A stretch of 54,935 nt of DNA from Deltaproteobacteria bacterium. Its GTDB lineage: Bacteria > Desulfobacterota > Binatia > UBA9968. The notes under the pieces are model-generated. The model saw only the letters and a program-made list of their open reading frames with translations, made no database searches and had not been told where the DNA came from. Within the stretch, counting starts at the first letter, position 1, and each line of letters begins with the position of its first letter. The DNA lies in NCBI GenBank assembly GCA_009692615.1, contig SHYW01000018.1, positions 1-54,935 on the forward strand, in the 5' to 3' direction. Positions 1-7,586 of the stretch are shown here, piece after piece. Both the position numbers and the translations under genes were made by a program.

Positions 1-71
1 GCGGCCTCAACCACGGTGATCTCGCTGCGATATACTCGTTGAATTACGTCTAGTCGTTTCTCGTCTTTCAT
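1..71 (-). CDS. Transposase, N-terminal fragment cut by window edge
   Basis: The minus strand from 71 reads ATG followed by 22 further codons, MKDEKRLDVIQRVYRSEI then TVVEA, still open at the window edge. This matches the N-terminal helix-turn-helix of ISNCY/IS1202-type transposases, as far as I recognise it ('...EMTVVEAA..LG.S.RQ..R'). The gene starts just inside the inverted terminal repeat. Only 23 residues are visible, so the catalytic core and intactness cannot be judged. Confidence 0.7.
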   Translation of the reverse strand, partial: MKDEKRLDVIQRVYRSEITVVEA

Positions 72-147
72 TGTCAGGGTTGTCATCCTTCCACCCTGAC
101 ATAATTACGTTGCCGTTAACCCCTGACATAATCACTTTGCTACAACA
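1..147 (-). mobile_element. Insertion sequence end (left window edge)
   Basis: Terminal part of an insertion sequence that continues beyond the window to the left. Read on the minus strand from 147 it begins TGTTGTAGCAAAG and holds two direct copies of a 17-base motif of the form GCAANGNNATTATGTCA (complements of 124-140 and 97-113, 27 bases apart), then the start of a transposase gene at 71. The same arrangement, inverted, occurs at 54790-54935. Two spaced motif copies at each tip look like transposase binding sites. The exact outer boundary at 147 is inferred from the shared TGTYGTRGCAA at both ends. Confidence 0.75.
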
Positions 148-223
148 TCACGCTCTCCCTGCGCTTGACCGCCGTCCCCAAACCGGCATAAGCTGGCGGC
201 AAATCTTAAAAGCGAGGTGACCC

Positions 224-631
224 ATGGCACAGGAGACCAAAGAGTTCAGACACAAAACCGTCGAGTTCGAGGGGCCAAAGAAAACTTGGCATGTTTGCAA
301 CAGTGACCTGATGAAGGTTCAAGTCCAGGTGGTGAAAGGCGGCGGGGAGAATAATCTGCACACTCACACCGGTGAAGACGCCTTCTGGTACGTTGTCAGC
401 GGCGCCATCAGATTTTACGGCGAAGGCGACAAGGTCCTCGGCGAATATCAAAAGGGCGAAGGCCTGTTGGTGCCGCGCGGCTTCAAATACTGGTTCGAAA
501 GCGCCTCGAGCGAAACTCTGGAAGTTCTCCGCGTCACCGCCAAGGACCAAAACGTCGACAACAAGCGCGTCGACCTGTCACCGCAAAAAGATTGGATGAT
601 CCAACAGAACACCTTCGGCGCGCGCACCTAG
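224..631 (+). CDS. Cupin-domain protein
   Basis: A 135-residue single-domain cupin. Residues 39-52 carry the first cupin motif with a His-x-His pair (H46, H48) followed by E51, the usual metal ligands. The second motif region follows around 'KGEGLLVPRGFKYWF'. The start ATG has a good ribosome site (AGCGAGGTG, 6 bases upstream). There is no signal peptide, so it is probably cytoplasmic. Cupins of this size include small dioxygenases, isomerases and sensors; the substrate cannot be told from sequence. It is the first gene inside the left IS end and converges on the binding-protein gene at 681-1640 across a hairpin at 657-680. Confidence 0.85.
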   Translation: MAQETKEFRHKTVEFEGPKKTWHVCNSDLMKVQVQVVKGGGENNLHTHTGEDAFWYVVSGAIRFYGEGDKVLGEYQKGEGLLVPRGFKYWFESASSETLEVLRVTAKDQNVDNKRVDLSPQKDWMIQQNTFGART

Positions 632-656
632 CCGGCCGCTTGCTGAAATCGATATG

Positions 657-680
657 TAGGGGGCGGTCGCGCGCCCCCTA
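657..680. terminator. Hairpin between convergent genes
   Basis: A perfect 9-bp stem (TAGGGGGCG at 657-665, CGCCCCCTA at 672-680) with a 6-base loop lies between the convergent cupin and binding-protein genes and ends one base before the latter's stop codon. A clean T-run is absent on the plus side (only TTATTT). It is a plausible bidirectional terminator, or a degenerate copy of the GTAGGGG palindromic repeats seen elsewhere in the window. Confidence 0.5.
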
Positions 681-1640
681 TTATTTACCGCTCTCCAACT
701 CCTTCAACGCCTGACGCGCTAGCGAGAAATCCCGCACTTCATCGATGGGCCGTTTCTTATCGCCCAGTTTGACCATCAGCGCGTCCAGTTCGGCGTCCGT
801 CATCAAACCGTCCCGGCTCAGTCCTTTTAGTTCGTAGTCGTAGGAATGGGCCGCCACTTCGGGCGACTGGGGTAGCCATTGCAACAGCGCTTGAATGGTC
901 TCGTGGCGGTTTTCGAGAATGTAATGCTGGGCGCGTAGGAGCGCGCGCAAAGTCTTACGCACCACCAGCGAGTTTTCGCGAAGAAATTTTTCCGGCGTAA
1001 ACACGCCGGCACCGGGCACGCCGACTTCCGGCGGACCGGCGAGGGTGGAGAACCCTTTTTGGCGCAGCATCAGATCATGGGGCGTGGCCACCGCCACGAC
1101 ATCGATGATGCCGCCGACCATCGCCTGATAACGCATCGACGCGTCGCCGATGACGATGGGCTGCACGGCGGCGGGATTGAAGCCTTTGGCGAGCATCAAC
1201 TCGTCCGCCACCAAGTGATCCGAGCCGCGCAGCGTGGCGACGCCGAGCCGCTTGCCTTTGAGCTGTTGAATGTCTTTGATATCCGGCCGCGCGATCAGAA
1301 AATACGGCCCCTTCTTTTGGTGCACCATCACCAACTTGATCGGGAAGCCCTGCATCATGCCGCGAAAAGTACTGGTGAACGCGTCGGCGTAAGTTACGTC
1401 GCCGTTGATGATCGCGGTGGCGCTCAGGCGCGGATTCATCTGGATCATCTCGACTTCCAACCCTTCGGCTTTGAAATACCCCCGTGATTGCGCAATATGC
1501 TTCGGCGTGACGATGTTGCTGCGGCTGGCGTACGCGAAGCGAATTTTCTGCGGCGCTTCCGCCGCTCGGGCCGGTATAACCGAGCTGGACATCGCGCCGA
1601 TCAGGATCGCGCTTAACAACCGCAATAATTTACTGGCCAT
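681..1640 (-). CDS. ABC-type substrate-binding protein (NMT1/SsuA-like), paralog of 4314-5258
   Basis: 319 residues starting at MASK; GGGAGGG six bases upstream of this ATG favours it over an upstream TTG. A Sec signal peptide (residues 1 to about 27, ending ...PARA/AEA) precedes a periplasmic binding-protein fold of the NMT1/THI5 and SsuA group: 'IRFAYASRSN', 'YFKAEGLEVEMIQM', 'LKGKRLGVATLRGSDHLV'. This family usually captures small organic ions for an ABC importer, but no permease or ATPase gene is nearby. It is closely similar along its whole length to the protein at 4314-5258, including the C-terminal 'KKRPIDEVRDFS.AR.ALKE' tail. It lacks the GFI..LY tail seen in eight other binding proteins here. 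It is divergent from the binding-protein gene at 1793. Confidence 0.88.
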   Translation of the reverse strand: MASKLLRLLSAILIGAMSSSVIPARAAEAPQKIRFAYASRSNIVTPKHIAQSRGYFKAEGLEVEMIQMNPRLSATAIINGDVTYADAFTSTFRGMMQGFPIKLVMVHQKKGPYFLIARPDIKDIQQLKGKRLGVATLRGSDHLVADELMLAKGFNPAAVQPIVIGDASMRYQAMVGGIIDVVAVATPHDLMLRQKGFSTLAGPPEVGVPGAGVFTPEKFLRENSLVVRKTLRALLRAQHYILENRHETIQALLQWLPQSPEVAAHSYDYELKGLSRDGLMTDAELDALMVKLGDKKRPIDEVRDFSLARQALKELESGK

Positions 1641-1792
1641 GGAATTCCCTCCCAATCAATTGGCTTTGCGCTTCCTTCCTAACATAAGCCGCCAGGAAAT
1701 AGGTAGCGAAACTCCCTATGTGATCGCCATCCCTAGCGCAAGGCCGGATTTTTTATTATATCTACCTAAACTTTTTCTCAGGAGGGTTGCCA

Positions 1793-2779
1793 ATGCATCT
1801 TCGTACCATCCGTCTTGTTTGCTTATTTGTACTCATGACAATTTTCCCGGCAAACACCGCCGTTCGCGGCGCCGAGCTGATACCGTTGCGGGCGACTTAT
1901 GCGTCCATCGGCGGTGCCTTCGCGCCGCTGTGGATCGCCCAGGATAAAGGGGTCTTTAACAAATACGGCTTAGCCGTCGATCTCAAGTATATGCTCTCGG
2001 CCACCGGCACCCAGGCGCTCTTGTCCGGCAGCGCCGACATCGTCAACCCGGCGACGGAATTGATCGAAGCCGGCCTCGGCGGCGCGCGGGTCGCTTTCAT
2101 TATTGGCATTCTCAACCGCGCGGTATTGTCGATCTATAGCAAACCGGAATTCAAACAATTGTCGGATTTAAAAGGTAAGACTCTCGGAGTCACGCTGCCT
2201 GGCTCGACCACCGATCTAGCGGCGCGGATGCTGCTCCAACAGGCTGGCTTGGTCCCTGGCAAAGATGTGCTGATTACCCATTTGCAAGGTATGCCCGACA
2301 TGATCACCGCATTAAGCCAAGGCCGCATCGACGCCGGCATCGTTTCGGCGCCGACGACGTTGAAGGCCAAGCAAGCCGGACTCAAGGAACTAGTCGACAT
2401 CACGGCACGCAACATATCGATGATCCACGCCGGTCTCGCGACCACCCGCGACTTCATCAAGAGTAACCCGGATAAAGTGCGCCGGTACGTGCAAGCGTAC
2501 ATCGAAGCGACCAAGATCGCCCTCACCGACCCGGAAACCACCAAGCAAGTGATCGGCAAATGGACCAAGACTGAAAACAAAGAGGACCTCGACGAAACCT
2601 ACAACACCTATGCGAAAGCGTGGGAGCAGGCGCCCTACGTCTCAACTTCAGCGATGCAGGCGGTGCTCAACTACGCGATCAACCCCGCCGCCAAAACCGC
2701 CAAACCGGAGCAGTTCATCGACAACTCGTTTGTCGCCGAGTTGGAAAAATCCGGTTTCATCAAGGAACTGTATAAGTAG
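1793..2779 (+). CDS. ABC-type substrate-binding protein (NMT1-like)
   Basis: 328 residues. ATG at 1793 follows AGGAGG by seven bases, so the upstream in-frame TTG at 1787 is rejected. Signal peptide to about residue 27 (ending VRG/AE), then a type-II binding-protein fold with 'PLWIAQDKGVFNKYGLAVDLKY', 'LKGKTLGVTLPGSTTDLAARM' and a C-terminal tail ending in 'SGFIKELYK'. Role by family: periplasmic capture of a small organic ligand. It is divergently transcribed from the binding-protein gene at 681-1640, with a 152-base intergenic region that is A+T-rich near 1750-1775 and could hold promoters. The acyl-CoA dehydrogenase-like gene follows after a perfect 18-bp inverted repeat at 2797-2872. Confidence 0.88.
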   Translation: MHLRTIRLVCLFVLMTIFPANTAVRGAELIPLRATYASIGGAFAPLWIAQDKGVFNKYGLAVDLKYMLSATGTQALLSGSADIVNPATELIEAGLGGARVAFIIGILNRAVLSIYSKPEFKQLSDLKGKTLGVTLPGSTTDLAARMLLQQAGLVPGKDVLITHLQGMPDMITALSQGRIDAGIVSAPTTLKAKQAGLKELVDITARNISMIHAGLATTRDFIKSNPDKVRRYVQAYIEATKIALTDPETTKQVIGKWTKTENKEDLDETYNTYAKAWEQAPYVSTSAMQAVLNYAINPAAKTAKPEQFIDNSFVAELEKSGFIKELYK

Positions 2780-2796
2780 AGGGAAAAGACTCTCTC

Positions 2797-2872
2797 ACCA
2801 CGGAGGACACGGAGCACACGGAGGAAAGAAATATCGTTTTCCGAACTCCGTGCCCTCCGTGTCCTCCGTGGT
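2797..2872. repeat. Palindromic dispersed repeat, 'CACGGAGGACACGGAG' type
   Basis: A perfect 18-bp inverted repeat (2797-2814 against 2855-2872) with a 40-base loop between two plus-strand genes. Related copies that differ in sequence but share the ACCACRGAGG/CCTCYGTGGT ends are at 7446-7533, 21887-21970, 41690-41728, 47461-47490 and 53474-53528. In RNA it would fold into a strong stem-loop and may also act as a transcription attenuator. Confidence 0.8.
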
Positions 2873-2906
2873 AAGTTAATTCCTCCACGACAAGCAGGCT
2901 GCCCCC

Positions 2907-4046
2907 TTGGACTTCGGCTTCACCCCAGCACAGCAAGCGCTCATCGAGCGCGTCAGCGCCTTGGCCAAGGAGCGCATGGCGCCACGGGCGGCACAGTACG
3001 ACGCCGACTTCGCCATGCCGGCGGATGATCTCCTCGACATCCACCGCGAAGGCTGGCTGCTCGCCAACCTCGATAAAAAACGCGGTGGCTTGGGCTTCGG
3101 ACTTTACGGCGACGATCCGCTGAGCTTCTTTCTCATCGACGAGCATCTTGCTTACGGCAATCCATCCACGGCGCACTGCTTTCAAGTGCACAACAACGGC
3201 CTGATGATGATCGACGCCATGGCCAGCGACGAGCAAATTCAAAAGTGGATCGAACCGACGATAAACCGCGGCGCCTTACTCCCCGGCGCCGGCGCCGAAC
3301 CCTTGGGCGTGCCTCCAACAGCGGCGAAAAAAGTCGCCGGCGGTTATCTGCTCAGCGGCACCAAACATTACGCCACCAATGCAAGCATGGCGGAATGGCT
3401 CTGGATCGGCCGCATCGCGTCCGACTTCCATCCCAAGCCGATCATGTGCATGCTCCACAAAGACACGCCTGGTTTAACCATCGACACAGAAGCCTGGCGT
3501 CCCACCGGCATGCGCGCCTGCGTCAGCCCATGGCTGTACTTGAAAGATTGTTTCGTGCCGGAAGAAAACCTGCTCGGCCGTCCGGGGCAATTTCTCGACG
3601 AGAACTGGATGGGGAAAATAAACTTCGCCTTCACTGCGAATTATTTGGGCTCGGCGCGCGCCATGTACGACTGGGCGCTGGCCTACATTCGCGAACGCGG
3701 CGGTGGTAAAGACTCTTATCGACAATTGCGCTTCGGCGAGTTGAAAGCCATGCTCGACGCCGCCCGGCTGACCCTCTACACCGCCGTGCGCATGTTCAAA
3801 AAAAATTCCAACGAAGCGATGATCGCCGCCCACCAAGCGAAATGGCTGGCCAAAGAAATGTTAGAAAAGATGATCTGGAGCACGGCTGAAATCTGCGGCT
3901 CGACAGCGCTGTTCGTCAAACATCCGCTGGAGCGTTTCTACCGCGACATGCATTTGCACATGATGCACGGCCGCCACGACATCGCCGCCCAGATCGTCGG
4001 CGCGTCGGAACTCGGCGAGCCGTTCGATACCAATCGGAATCACTAG
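2907..4046 (+). CDS. Acyl-CoA dehydrogenase-family flavoprotein
   Basis: 379 residues, normal for the family, with the N-terminal helical domain (1-120), middle beta domain (about 120-230, 'GAGAEPLGVPPTAAKK' and 'GTKHYATN') and C-terminal helical domain (240-370). Start: the frame's only upstream option is TTG at 2907, giving MDFGFTPAQQ, which matches the typical N-terminus; no clear ribosome site is present. Where medium-chain dehydrogenases have the catalytic Glu in a 'YEGT' motif, this protein has MHGR (H354-G355). That points to an altered-reaction member, such as a flavin-dependent monooxygenase-like or isomerase-like protein, or to a base placed elsewhere. The substrate is unknown. Confidence 0.8.
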   Translation: MDFGFTPAQQALIERVSALAKERMAPRAAQYDADFAMPADDLLDIHREGWLLANLDKKRGGLGFGLYGDDPLSFFLIDEHLAYGNPSTAHCFQVHNNGLMMIDAMASDEQIQKWIEPTINRGALLPGAGAEPLGVPPTAAKKVAGGYLLSGTKHYATNASMAEWLWIGRIASDFHPKPIMCMLHKDTPGLTIDTEAWRPTGMRACVSPWLYLKDCFVPEENLLGRPGQFLDENWMGKINFAFTANYLGSARAMYDWALAYIRERGGGKDSYRQLRFGELKAMLDAARLTLYTAVRMFKKNSNEAMIAAHQAKWLAKEMLEKMIWSTAEICGSTALFVKHPLERFYRDMHLHMMHGRHDIAAQIVGASELGEPFDTNRNH

Positions 4047-4179
4047 CCGGCTGCTGAAAAACCTTTCGGAGGCCTTCGACAAGCTCAGGCCGAACGGAGA
4101 GGGAATTGAATTAGCTGAGAAAAATCCGTTCATGCTGAGCCTGTCGAAGCATGTTCCGCTTTTTTCAGCAGCCTGCTAG
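4043..4179. mobile_element. MITE-like element with 19-bp terminal inverted repeats
   Basis: A 137-base non-coding element: 4043-4061 (CTAGCCGGCTGCTGAAAAA) is repeated inverted at 4161-4179 with one mismatch (18 of 19). Inside are 'TTCGACAAGCTCAGG' and, inverted, 'CTGAGCCTGTCGAA', the core of a palindrome widely seen in environmental genomes. A partial copy of that core lies at 21812-21830 (CCTTCGACAGGCTCAGGG). The element directly abuts the end of the acyl-CoA dehydrogenase-like gene. No transposase is present, so any movement would need one in trans. Confidence 0.7.
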
Positions 4180-4195
4180 CGGAATGGGATCTCCT

Positions 4196-4254
4196 GTAGG
4201 GGGACCCTATGTGGTCGCCCGTCCGAGCGGGCGGACACGCAGGTCCTCCCCTAC
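4196..4254. repeat. Palindromic dispersed repeat, GTAGGGG type
   Basis: GTAGGGGGACC... at 4196 is matched by ...GGTCCTCCCCTAC ending at 4254, with an inner pair around 'CGTCCGAGCGGGCGGAC'. It belongs to the same GTAGGGGC/GCCCCTAC-bounded family as 17721-17779, 18933-18977 and 20025-20090. It lies in the convergent gap between the acyl-CoA dehydrogenase-like gene and the binding-protein gene at 4314. Confidence 0.7.
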
Positions 4255-4313
4255 GTAAACGTGTCGTTGAAGCGAGATCGAACCACTACCGACGCCTTTC
4301 GGAAATCCAATCT

Positions 4314-5258
4314 TCACCGTCCGATCTCTTTCAGCGCCGCCCGCGCGAAGGAAAAATCTCTCACTTCGTCCAACGGCCGTTTCTTTTCGCCGATGCGCTC
4401 GATAATCGACTCGATCTCCGCGTCGGTCATGGTGCCGTCGCGATTCAGCGTCTTTAACTCGGCGTCATAGGAGTGTTCGGCGATGTCAATCGGTTGGGGC
4501 AGCCACTTGATCAGAGTTTGAATCGCGTCCTGGCGGTTTTCGACAATGTGATAGTGCGCCCGCAATAGCGCCTTGAGCGTGCGCCGGACAATCTGGGGAT
4601 TCTCCTTGATCAAACGATCCGAGGTGAGCATGCCGGCGGAAGGAAGGCCGATTTCCGGCGGTCCGAGCAGCGCGTTGTAACCCATTTTGCGCAGCATTAG
4701 ATCGTGCGGTGGCGCGACGCAGATCGCCTCCACCACGCCGCTGACTAGCGCCTGCATGCGCACCGGCCCATCGCCGATAGCGACGGCTTGTAACAGATTG
4801 GTGTTGAAGCCTTTGGCTTGGAGCATCTCTTCGGCGACCAATTGATCCGTGCCTTTGATCGTCGCCACGCCGATTTTTTTGCCTCGAAGCTGCTGCACGT
4901 CCTTGATCTCCGGCCGCACCATCACGTAGTAGGGCCCTTTCTTGATATGCACGAAGACCAGTTTCATTGGAAAACCCTGCAAGACGCCGCGAAACGTGCT
5001 GGTGAATGGTGTGGCGAAAGACACGTCGCCGTTGACCACGGCGGTGGCGCCGAGCCGCGGATTCATCTGAATGATCTCGACGTCCAAACCTTCGGCTTTG
5101 AAGAAACCTTTTTGCAGCGCCATATATTGCGGCAATGCCGAGCTGCTTCGGCTGGCGTAGGCGATACGCACTTTCGGCGGCGCTTCCGCGCTCAACGCCA
5201 TTGTCGCGATGCCAAGGATGCCGGTCAGAATGAAAACGATCGCGCCCTGAGTTTGCAT
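4314..5258 (-). CDS. ABC-type substrate-binding protein (NMT1/SsuA-like), paralog of 681-1640
   Basis: 314 residues with a signal peptide to about residue 24 (ending LSA/EAP). The mature part is collinear with the 681-1640 product: 'VRIAYASRSSSALPQ', 'FFKAEGLDVEIIQMNPRLGATA', 'HIKKGPYYVM', 'LRGKKIGVATIKGTDQLVAEE', 'EKKRPLDEVRDFSFARAALKE'. The pair clearly arose by duplication. AAGGAT lies upstream of the ATG. It is the last gene of a minus-strand run: amidohydrolase (7402-6311), binding protein (6221-5268), then this gene only nine bases downstream. The ligand is unknown and no transporter genes accompany it. Confidence 0.88.
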   Translation of the reverse strand: MQTQGAIVFILTGILGIATMALSAEAPPKVRIAYASRSSSALPQYMALQKGFFKAEGLDVEIIQMNPRLGATAVVNGDVSFATPFTSTFRGVLQGFPMKLVFVHIKKGPYYVMVRPEIKDVQQLRGKKIGVATIKGTDQLVAEEMLQAKGFNTNLLQAVAIGDGPVRMQALVSGVVEAICVAPPHDLMLRKMGYNALLGPPEIGLPSAGMLTSDRLIKENPQIVRRTLKALLRAHYHIVENRQDAIQTLIKWLPQPIDIAEHSYDAELKTLNRDGTMTDAEIESIIERIGEKKRPLDEVRDFSFARAALKEIGR

Positions 5259-5267
5259 AGTAAATCC

Positions 5268-6221
5268 TTACTGAATCCCCATCTCTTTTTGCACTTCTCT
5301 CAACAAGGTGTAATCCACCAACCGCTCCGGCGGAAAGTCGACGTTCTTGCCCACCGCCGTGCCGAGGGTGTCGATCATATTGCGCAAGCCTTTGTCAGTG
5401 GCCAAACCGTTCTCGCTCATCGCCGGCAACAGCGAAGTATAAACTTTGTCCGCCACCGCTTCTTGGAGCTTGTAATCCTTAGCGATGAAGCGAACCGTAT
5501 CAGCGCGGTTTTTCAAAGTGAACTGCAATCCGCGCAGGGTACCGCGCAGTAGCCGTTTAATCAGGTCGCGCTTGTTCTTCAACGTCGCATCGGAAACCGT
5601 AAAACCGCTCTGGGGAAATTCCAGAAAGTCGCCGGTGTAAGCCAGCACCCGCAAGCCCATCTGCTCGGCGTAAATGTTGAACGGCGGCGACAGCGTGGTC
5701 GCGTCCATGGAGCCGGCCTTCAAACCTTGCAAGCGCGTCGCCGTCGAGCCGGCGACGATGCGCTTGATATCTTTTTCCGGATCGAGCTTGCCGCTCTGGG
5801 CGTAAACTTTCATCGCCAAGTCGGTGTCGCTGCCGAAAGAGCTGATGCCGACGATCTTGCCGCGCAGATCCGCCGCGCTGCGAATCTCCGGCTTGGCGAC
5901 GACGTAAAACGTCGGTTTCTTGAACAACCAGATCACCGTGCGCACCGGCACGTTCTGGCTGGCGATCACCCGCGACGCCGTGCCGACGCAGCCGCTCGCT
6001 TGCAGATCGCCGGTGAGCAACGCCGTCACCGCGACATCGCACTTGGTATTGAGCAATTTGACGTCGAGCCCGAGCTCGCGAAAAAAGCCCCGCTCAATGG
6101 CCAGATCGAAGTGAAAAAAATTTAGGCTCTTGCCCGGATTGCCGATGAAGACTTCCTGGCTCCGGCCCCACCCCGGAAGAGTAAGCATTACAAACAATGC
6201 AAGCAGGATTCCTTTAGTCAT
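5268..6221 (-). CDS. ABC-type substrate-binding protein (NMT1-like)
   Basis: 317 residues when started at MTKGILLALF (ATG at 6221). An upstream in-frame start would run through the ACTCC repeat at 6234-6306 and lacks support. Signal peptide to about residue 21 (ending GRSQ). Features: 'LNFFHFDLAIERGFFRELGLDVKLLN', 'DLRGKIVGISSFGSDTDLAMKVYAQ', 'RLQGLKAGSMDATTLSPP'. It lacks the GFI..LY C-terminal tail and ends 'LLREVQKEMGIQ'. It sits nine bases upstream of the 5258-4314 gene and 89 bases downstream of the amidohydrolase, so the three are probably co-transcribed despite the repeat between the first two. Confidence 0.86.
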   Translation of the reverse strand: MTKGILLALFVMLTLPGWGRSQEVFIGNPGKSLNFFHFDLAIERGFFRELGLDVKLLNTKCDVAVTALLTGDLQASGCVGTASRVIASQNVPVRTVIWLFKKPTFYVVAKPEIRSAADLRGKIVGISSFGSDTDLAMKVYAQSGKLDPEKDIKRIVAGSTATRLQGLKAGSMDATTLSPPFNIYAEQMGLRVLAYTGDFLEFPQSGFTVSDATLKNKRDLIKRLLRGTLRGLQFTLKNRADTVRFIAKDYKLQEAVADKVYTSLLPAMSENGLATDKGLRNMIDTLGTAVGKNVDFPPERLVDYTLLREVQKEMGIQ

Positions 6222-6233
6222 GCGCACCCCACC

Positions 6234-6306
6234 CTGGAGTGATGGAGTACTGGAGTGTTGGGGCCGGAAACCCATCACTCCACCACTCCATTACTCCATC
6301 ACTCCA
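6234..6306. repeat. Dispersed repeat, ACTCCATCACTCCA type
   Basis: An imperfect palindrome built of 8-10 base units: TGGAGTGATGGAGTACTGGAG on the left arm and CATCACTCCACCACTCCATT and further units on the right. A related copy lies at 40621-40713. It occupies the gap between the amidohydrolase and binding-protein genes and would add a spurious N-terminal extension to the latter if a distal start were chosen. Confidence 0.75.
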
Positions 6307-6310
6307 ATCT

Positions 6311-7402
6311 TCAAAGCGCATAAAACGCGCGTGGGTTGTCGTAAAGAATTTTCTGCTTGAGCGGCGCCGGGATGTCGCTGCGCATGTTGATGGCGTTGAC
6401 GAACTGATCTTCCCGCGACGGATCGCTGTGCGGATAGTCCGAACCGATGAGTAAATGATCGTCGCCCATGCATTTGGCGATGTAGGGAATATCTTCGTCG
6501 GCTTCGCAGGCGATGAACAGCCGGTACTCGCGAAACAATTCGGCGCTCGATGCGTATTTAAACTTGTCTTTTAGCAATCGGCGAATGATGTGCATCAAAA
6601 ACGGCGCCCAGCCCGCCGCCGCTTCGATGAAACCGAAACGCAGACCGGGAAACTGTTCGGGAATTTTATTAGCGACCAAATCGCGAAAGGCCAACAGCGG
6701 CATCACCCGGGTGTGGCCGAAGGTGTGGTTGCGCGACAGATCGAACATCTCCAAGACTTGCCTGACGCCGCAGCCGGTGTGCACGCAGATCGATAGATTG
6801 TGTTTCTGCGCCTCTTCGTAAACTGGAAAGAGATAAGGATTTTCGAGAGTGTACTCGCCCTCGATGCCGCGAAAGAAAATCCCCACCGCGCCGTTCTGCT
6901 TGGCGAAACGGATTTCGTCCAGCGCCACGTTCATAGTCTGAAACGGCAACACCGCCACCCACGTCATACGCCCGTTCGACTGGGCACAGGCCTGGGCGAG
7001 GAAACGGTTGTAAGCGCGGCACAGCGCCACTTCCAGTTCTTTGTCCTTGGTATTATAAACCAAAAACAGCGTCGGATAGACGATCTGCAACGCCGTGTTG
7101 AGCTTATCCATATCCGCCAGCCGGCCTTTGATATCGGTCATCTCGCGGGTCGCCGGCGCCGAGTCCTTGCGGCCGACTTGGACCTGCTGTTCCGACGGCG
7201 TCACCAGCGCGAAGCTGCCCTTGCCCGCCGGCTTGGGATAGATCTCGCCGTCGATGAGCCAGAAAGCATTGCGATTGCCGTACCAAGTATCTTCCGGCAC
7301 CGATAACATCACCGGCCGGCGCGGCTGCATCGCACGATCCATTAATGCCCACATCGCCGCGCCCTCTGAGATATGCGTGTCCGCGTCAATAATTCCCTGC
7401 AT
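6311..7402 (-). CDS. Amidohydrolase_2-family metal-dependent hydrolase/decarboxylase
   Basis: 363 residues. TIM-barrel metal-binding motifs: N-terminal 'DADTH' (D7-x-D/T-x-H10 region), 'SICVHTGCG' near the middle (metal His) and 'LLIGSDYPHSDPS' near the C-terminus (catalytic Asp). This is the PF04909 group, which includes aminocarboxymuconate-semialdehyde-type decarboxylases and other aromatic or carboxylic acid (de)carboxylases and hydrolases. GGAGGTAAACC precedes the ATG. It probably starts the minus-strand run ending at 4314. Three further amidohydrolase_2 genes occur in the window (14568, 33561, 39495), each near binding-protein genes. The substrate cannot be assigned. Confidence 0.87.
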   Translation of the reverse strand: MQGIIDADTHISEGAAMWALMDRAMQPRRPVMLSVPEDTWYGNRNAFWLIDGEIYPKPAGKGSFALVTPSEQQVQVGRKDSAPATREMTDIKGRLADMDKLNTALQIVYPTLFLVYNTKDKELEVALCRAYNRFLAQACAQSNGRMTWVAVLPFQTMNVALDEIRFAKQNGAVGIFFRGIEGEYTLENPYLFPVYEEAQKHNLSICVHTGCGVRQVLEMFDLSRNHTFGHTRVMPLLAFRDLVANKIPEQFPGLRFGFIEAAAGWAPFLMHIIRRLLKDKFKYASSAELFREYRLFIACEADEDIPYIAKCMGDDHLLIGSDYPHSDPSREDQFVNAINMRSDIPAPLKQKILYDNPRAFYAL

Positions 7403-7445
7403 GGTTTACCTCCAGAACTTTAGCTCTTCAGGCTTCCTTTTGGCT

Positions 7446-7533
7446 CACCGCGGAGGCGCGGAGGGTTCGGAGTAAAGAGGTTTTGATTAAAAAACATTCC
7501 GAACTCTGTGAACTCTGTGCCTCTGTGGTGAAT
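7446..7533. repeat. Palindromic dispersed repeat, 'CTCACCGCGGAGG...CCTCTGTGGTGAA' type
   Basis: Imperfect inverted repeat: CTCACCGCGGAGGCGCGGAG on the left and CTCTGTGCCTCTGTGGTGAA on the right, with an inner GTTCGGAGT/ATTCCGAACT pair. It fills most of the 184-base gap between the outer-membrane barrel gene and the amidohydrolase gene. Confidence 0.7.
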
Positions 7534-7586
7534 ACTTCTTCACTGGAAACCCGGAAGGGGCACAACTTTTAACCGTCTCAACCCGT

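Noticed and set aside
6234-6306. Direct repeat units of ACTCCATC that could suggest a CRISPR array
   Set aside because: Units are 8-10 bases, without regular spacers, and form an imperfect palindrome. No cas genes are present and no CRISPR array is visible anywhere in the window.
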